From NCBI GenBank assembly GCA_023374045.1, contig CM041777.1, forward strand, positions 478,059,594 to 478,123,593: a stretch of DNA of 64,000 bases, in the 5' to 3' direction. Below the pieces are notes generated by a model, which did not search any database, had not been told where the DNA came from, and was given only the letters and a program-made list of their open reading frames with translations. This document shows positions 60,442 through 64,000 of the stretch, piece by piece. The stretch is from Limonium bicolor (taxonomy: Eukaryota; Streptophyta; Magnoliopsida; Caryophyllales; Plumbaginaceae). The position numbers and the translations under genes are program-made. Every line of letters starts with the position of its first letter. Position 1 is the stretch's first letter.

Positions 60442-60757
60442 GTGTCCGGGTTTACAAACCCGGACCATAGTGCTTGGTCAGTCTCGGGTGGAATTTAAGT
60501 GTGGTCCGAGTTTAGGGCTGGGTTTACAAACCCGGACCATGCAGTTGCAGTACTCTCGGGTGTAAATTTTGGGTGGTCCGGGTTTAGGGGTTGGTTTGCA
60601 AACCCGGACCATTCCTTTGCAAAACTCTCGGGTGTATTTTAGGGGTGGTCCGGGTTTAGGTCTTGGTTTGCAAACCCGGACCATCCATTCTGAAATACCT
60701 TCTGCCGTGTTTTTTGACATGTCTGGGTTTGTGTACTTGTTTACAAACCCGGACAAG
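60442..60757 (+). repeat. CCGGGTTT hairpin array in the right LARD LTR, 5 units
   Basis: It is the counterpart of 49671-49982. The second unit reads GGTCCGAGTTT and the fifth ATGTCTGGGTTT where the left copy has CCGGG. Confidence 0.9.
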
Positions 60758-62937
60758 TTACAATATTGTAAAATATATATGTTTTTTATTATGTTTCAAC
60801 TCCAAACTTCTACCAATCTCTTCCCCCATATTCCTACATATAATCTAGGGTGTTTTGATCTTAATTAAGCAATCAAAACTAGCCTAATCCATCTCCATAC
60901 CAATCTGTTACAAACCACCTTCCACTGTCAATTTTCCTCTGTTATAGTTGTTCTTTCTTCCACATATGTTACAGATTTTTCCTCTATTCTTTCCACTAAT
61001 ACTGTGGCTCTTTCATTGCCTCATTTACATTATACTCAACCTAAGTCTTACTCAGTACATTGCTCTTTTCACTAACTCCTACCTACTAATTCTTCCTTGT
61101 TTCTCCAACACATTTCAATACTCTTTGCTACAAATTTTAGATCTTTTCATTCTCTTACCACAACTACTACTCCTTAGTTACCAAATCATCTCTACTAAAT
61201 CCCAATACACACCTTGGTTCTCCCATTCACCAAGTCATTCTTAATGCACAATTCCTACTAAAATTTCGCCATAGTTCACCTACAATTTCTACTTATCCTC
61301 ATCCACACTTTTTCACCAAAATCATCCCTATTCTATCTACACCCTTACAAGGGTCCTACCAGCATTCAAAACATTATCTCAATACATCAATACTCCATCA
61401 ATTATGATACCAATACATCATTACTTCCTCAATCCACCATACTAATTCACATACACAATTTATTTGGCTCTAAGGCCTACAATCCCAATACAAACTCGTA
61501 AATACTCAAACTTCCACAAACCATGATACTAATACAATAGTTTAGGTTCTTTATTTTTTCACCCATTCCCATTACTCTAATGCATTAAAATATAGCATTG
61601 AGAAAGAGCTCTTACCTTTAAGCTCTTATTTCCTCTTCCTTTACTATTCCTTCTTCTCTCTTTCTTGTACAATCGGTCACATGGGGAATGGAGTTGCCAA
61701 ACTCCATTCCCATCACCCAATACACAAAATAAGTGCAATTAATATACTAACCCTAGATTTATACTAATCCTTTGAAATGTTCAAAACACAAATTCTAGGG
61801 TTTACCTTTGGAGTGTTTTAGGAGGGGTTTTAGCCCTTGGTTTGAGAAGGTGATTCCACCACCATTGCAAGTTTGAGATTATGCTCAAAAGAGAGAGAGA
61901 AAACAAGGCATTACATAGGGGTAAAAATCGGTTATGAAAGTAAATGGTGAGAACATGAGTTTTTCATGTAGATTTTTACCTTAATGGAGAGAGGAGACTC
62001 CAAGCTACACATTAATGCCATTTTCTTCACCAATGGGGTTTACCCACGAAAATGAACTTCCTCATTTTTGGATTTTGAAAAGAGGGAAGTGTAGAAAATG
62101 ATGAGGGGAGTTCAAATATGTAATTTGTTTTTGATTTGGAGCTTGCATGTGGCTAGAGCAAGAGGATGAAGAGGGCTGCCATGGAAGCTTGTGGAGAGCT
62201 TTAAAAATCGCCAGATGCAGAGGGGAGAAAGAGAGGAGGTCGGCTGGGTGAGAAAAATGGAAGAGAGAGAGTAGAGAATGAGAGAGTGAGGTGAGAGAAA
62301 AGGTTAAAGCACTTTTCTACTTTTTCTATTTTACATTTTGGTTCCCTTTACTTATTAGCTAGTTACATGTGTGTGTGAGGGTTATTTGACCCATTAAAAA
62401 TCGGCCCCACACATTACTACTAGTTGGAGCGTTTTTCGTCTTTTACAGAAAATGCTCGTTATTTTACCCGGTTTCGGTACTATTCACTAACCTGGCCCGT
62501 TTTCCGGAATTTTCTCGTCTCTTTATTTTCATTGGTTATTAAGCTTTCGTTAATGCTTAATTATTGTTTTTTGATGAATTATAATTTTTACGGGTTCGTT
62601 TGACCACTTAGAGTCACGTTTTCGGGTTTTCTCGAAAAACGTACACTAAAGCTCTATTAGCGTTTTAATACATTATTTGGATCCGTTTTCTTCGGGAGTT
62701 GTTCCCATCTATTATTTAGGCCTTATTAAGGCTTTAGAATCCATATAATATGCTAACCGAGGTCTCATACCTCCTATGGTTATTTAACACTTATTTAGCG
62801 TTTTTCGCTTTTTAAGCGTTTCTTTATTTCTTTGGATTTATTTTTCCTTACCAAAATTACTTAGGCACCATTAAGCCCTTAAATACATATTAGGATCATT
62901 TTAATCACTATATTTAAGGTCGGGGTATTTCAATATC

Positions 62938-63293
62938 AAAATTTATGAATTATAACATCAATTTAGTGTATCATTATAAACATATAAAAAAATTAAATTT
63001 GTCCAACATATTCATATCTGGAAGTTGCTGTAAATTTTATTTAAGATTTCTGAAAGATTCGAACTCCTACCAAAAATAGGCAACCAATGCACATTCGATC
63101 TCGGTCAGCAATCGGTTTTCATAGTTTCCCGCCATTGTGTCAGATAATTGTAAATCTCAATTTTCCACCAGACGCTTGTCACAGTTTCATTGGCTTTGTA
63201 GAGAGGGATGTGTCGACTTGGGGCACAAGCAACTAGTCGAGTGCTAACTGAGCTCAGTTGCAAGTTTATTAGCACCCACCTATCTCACCCCTT
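62938..63293. other. Continuation of the AT-rich repeat, then unannotated DNA
   Basis: The first 60 bases resume the array broken by the LARD. The rest (63000-63293) has balanced composition and no recognisable gene or repeat. Confidence 0.4.
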
Positions 63294-64000
63294 TGAAATA
63301 CCCCAAAGGTTTATAAACTAAATTAAAAGATAAATCATGGAATTATAAAGGCTAATAAACCTTAATGAATTATAATCATGAAAACTCCTAGCACACTTGT
63401 ATTAATAAATACAAACATTTCTGGAAGGTTAGTAAACCTTACATAAACATGGGCACAAGTCAAGCCTTATAAAGGAGGAAATCAACTCACAAGTTGATTT
63501 GTCATGTTACACATTATTACATGACCAAAGAAATATAACAAAAATATAATTAATCGGTTTTACATTGGGCGACGTGTCACAAATATTTTATAGGTGAAAA
63601 CGAGGTCTTGGACACTTTATAAGATTGTTTGGGTAATTATAGAGAAATTGGAAATTGGTTAAAGAATCGGTATAAAAGATGTCACATTTTTGCCTAAAAT
63701 GGTGAAACGCAAACCACTTAGAAATTAAATACTAATTAACCAAATTTATAAATAACAATAATATTTATTGTTGGAAAGTGTAAATTTGGAGTCACAAAAG
63801 GTTCGTCTCGTTAAACAGGATATCGCATTGCGAACAGCACAAAAAATGGGCACAAAAACGAGCTAGAAACGACATTATATATGTAACAAAAAAATATAGA
63901 GATAGCAAATGGGCCGACCCGACCATGACTGGGTCGGTCCAGTCATTCATTTACTCGCCTACTAAAATTAGCAGCCCAACCGGTACAATGACATACATGC
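63294..64000 (+). mobile_element. LTR G, related to LTR C, cut by the right window edge
   Basis: It opens TGAAATACCCCAAAGG. About 180 bases in it has AAAGGAGGAAATCAACTCAC and GTCATGTTACACATTATTAC, matching LTR C near 28745-28790. The rest lies outside the window, so the target duplication cannot be tested. It ends in GGGCCGACCCGACC-type sequence (63910-63945). Confidence 0.55.

Larger units (their letters stand above)
47943..62932 (-). mobile_element. Complete LARD-type LTR retrotransposon, 14,990 bp
   Basis: On the minus strand: 5' LTR (62932-57858), Met-tRNA primer site (57852-57841), internal region (to 52162), polypurine tract (about 52176-52162), 3' LTR (52161-47943). Both outer sides carry ATATC (47938-47942 and 62933-62937). 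After excluding a hAT insertion, the LTRs are 4219 and about 4204 bp and differ by roughly 1% by eye, so the insertion is recent. The 5.7 kb internal part has no frame above 144 residues and no recognisable gag or pol motif on either strand. Long LTRs with a noncoding interior fit the LARD class, which needs another element's proteins. Confidence 0.85.
57858..62932 (-). repeat. 5' LTR of the LARD (5075 bp, including a hAT insertion)
   Basis: It is collinear with 47943-52161 apart from the insertion at 58422-59284, the microsatellite length and scattered substitutions. As the 5' LTR it would hold the active promoter. Its hairpin array (60442-60757) has two C-to-T or G-to-A type changes at CCGGG sites that the left copy lacks. 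Confidence 0.9.

Overview
This window is plant nuclear DNA, very probably from a eudicot with a repeat-rich genome. It carries Athila/Tat-type retroelements with an Asp-tRNA primer site, chromovirus-style LTRs that open TGAAATACCC and close GGGTGTTACA, a plant L1 LINE with an RNase H tail, Stowaway-like, hAT-like and Mutator-like MITEs, and one spliced CBS-domain gene. I see no prokaryotic features. The species cannot be named from the sequence. Nearly everything here is transposable-element DNA, much of it nested.

Layout. 1-3082: a minus-strand Athila/Tat-like element (E1) running off the left edge. It has a 1.77 kb LTR and a primer-binding site, and only a scrap of gag. 3083-7471: a plus-strand relative (E2) with decayed gag-protease, no polymerase, and a 3' LTR. 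7472-11133: a 5'-truncated, frameshifted L1 LINE interrupted by a Stowaway-like MITE. 11594-13796 (minus): the only host gene, CBSX5-like, two exons, recognisable end to end but with three frame breaks. 14317-14552: a second copy of the same MITE. 16754-26237: a solo LTR (A, about 4.1 kb net) split by a second solo LTR (B, 5.4 kb); both have 5-bp target duplications. 27541-36800: a plus-strand LTR (F) split by solo LTR C (28530-35817), which is itself split by a poly-A retroposon (D) of unknown protein content. 38335-39872: a Mutator-like element carrying telomere-motif 180-bp tandem repeats. 43133-45643: small hAT-like and Mutator-like MITEs with clean target duplications. 47943-62932: a complete 15.0 kb minus-strand LTR retrotransposon of LARD type. 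It has 4.2 kb LTRs, a Met-tRNA primer site, a polypurine tract, the target duplication ATATC and no recognisable coding region; an 863-bp hAT-like element sits in its 5' LTR. From 63294 another LTR related to C begins and leaves the window.

The most unusual pattern is a tandem hairpin cassette of about 72 bp. Each unit is a CCGGGTTT...AAACCCGG hairpin plus a spacer often containing TTTCTGCC. The cassette recurs in the LTRs of two otherwise different retrotransposon classes: E2, and the A/LARD family. Its orientation relative to the element is opposite in the two classes.

There is no operon-like cooperation between genes here. The logic is one of parasites nested in parasites, most of them (E1, E2, the LARD, D and the MITEs) lacking their own enzymes and so dependent on partners elsewhere. 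Element boundaries come from reading terminal motifs and target duplications by eye; family names are by motif recognition, not database search.
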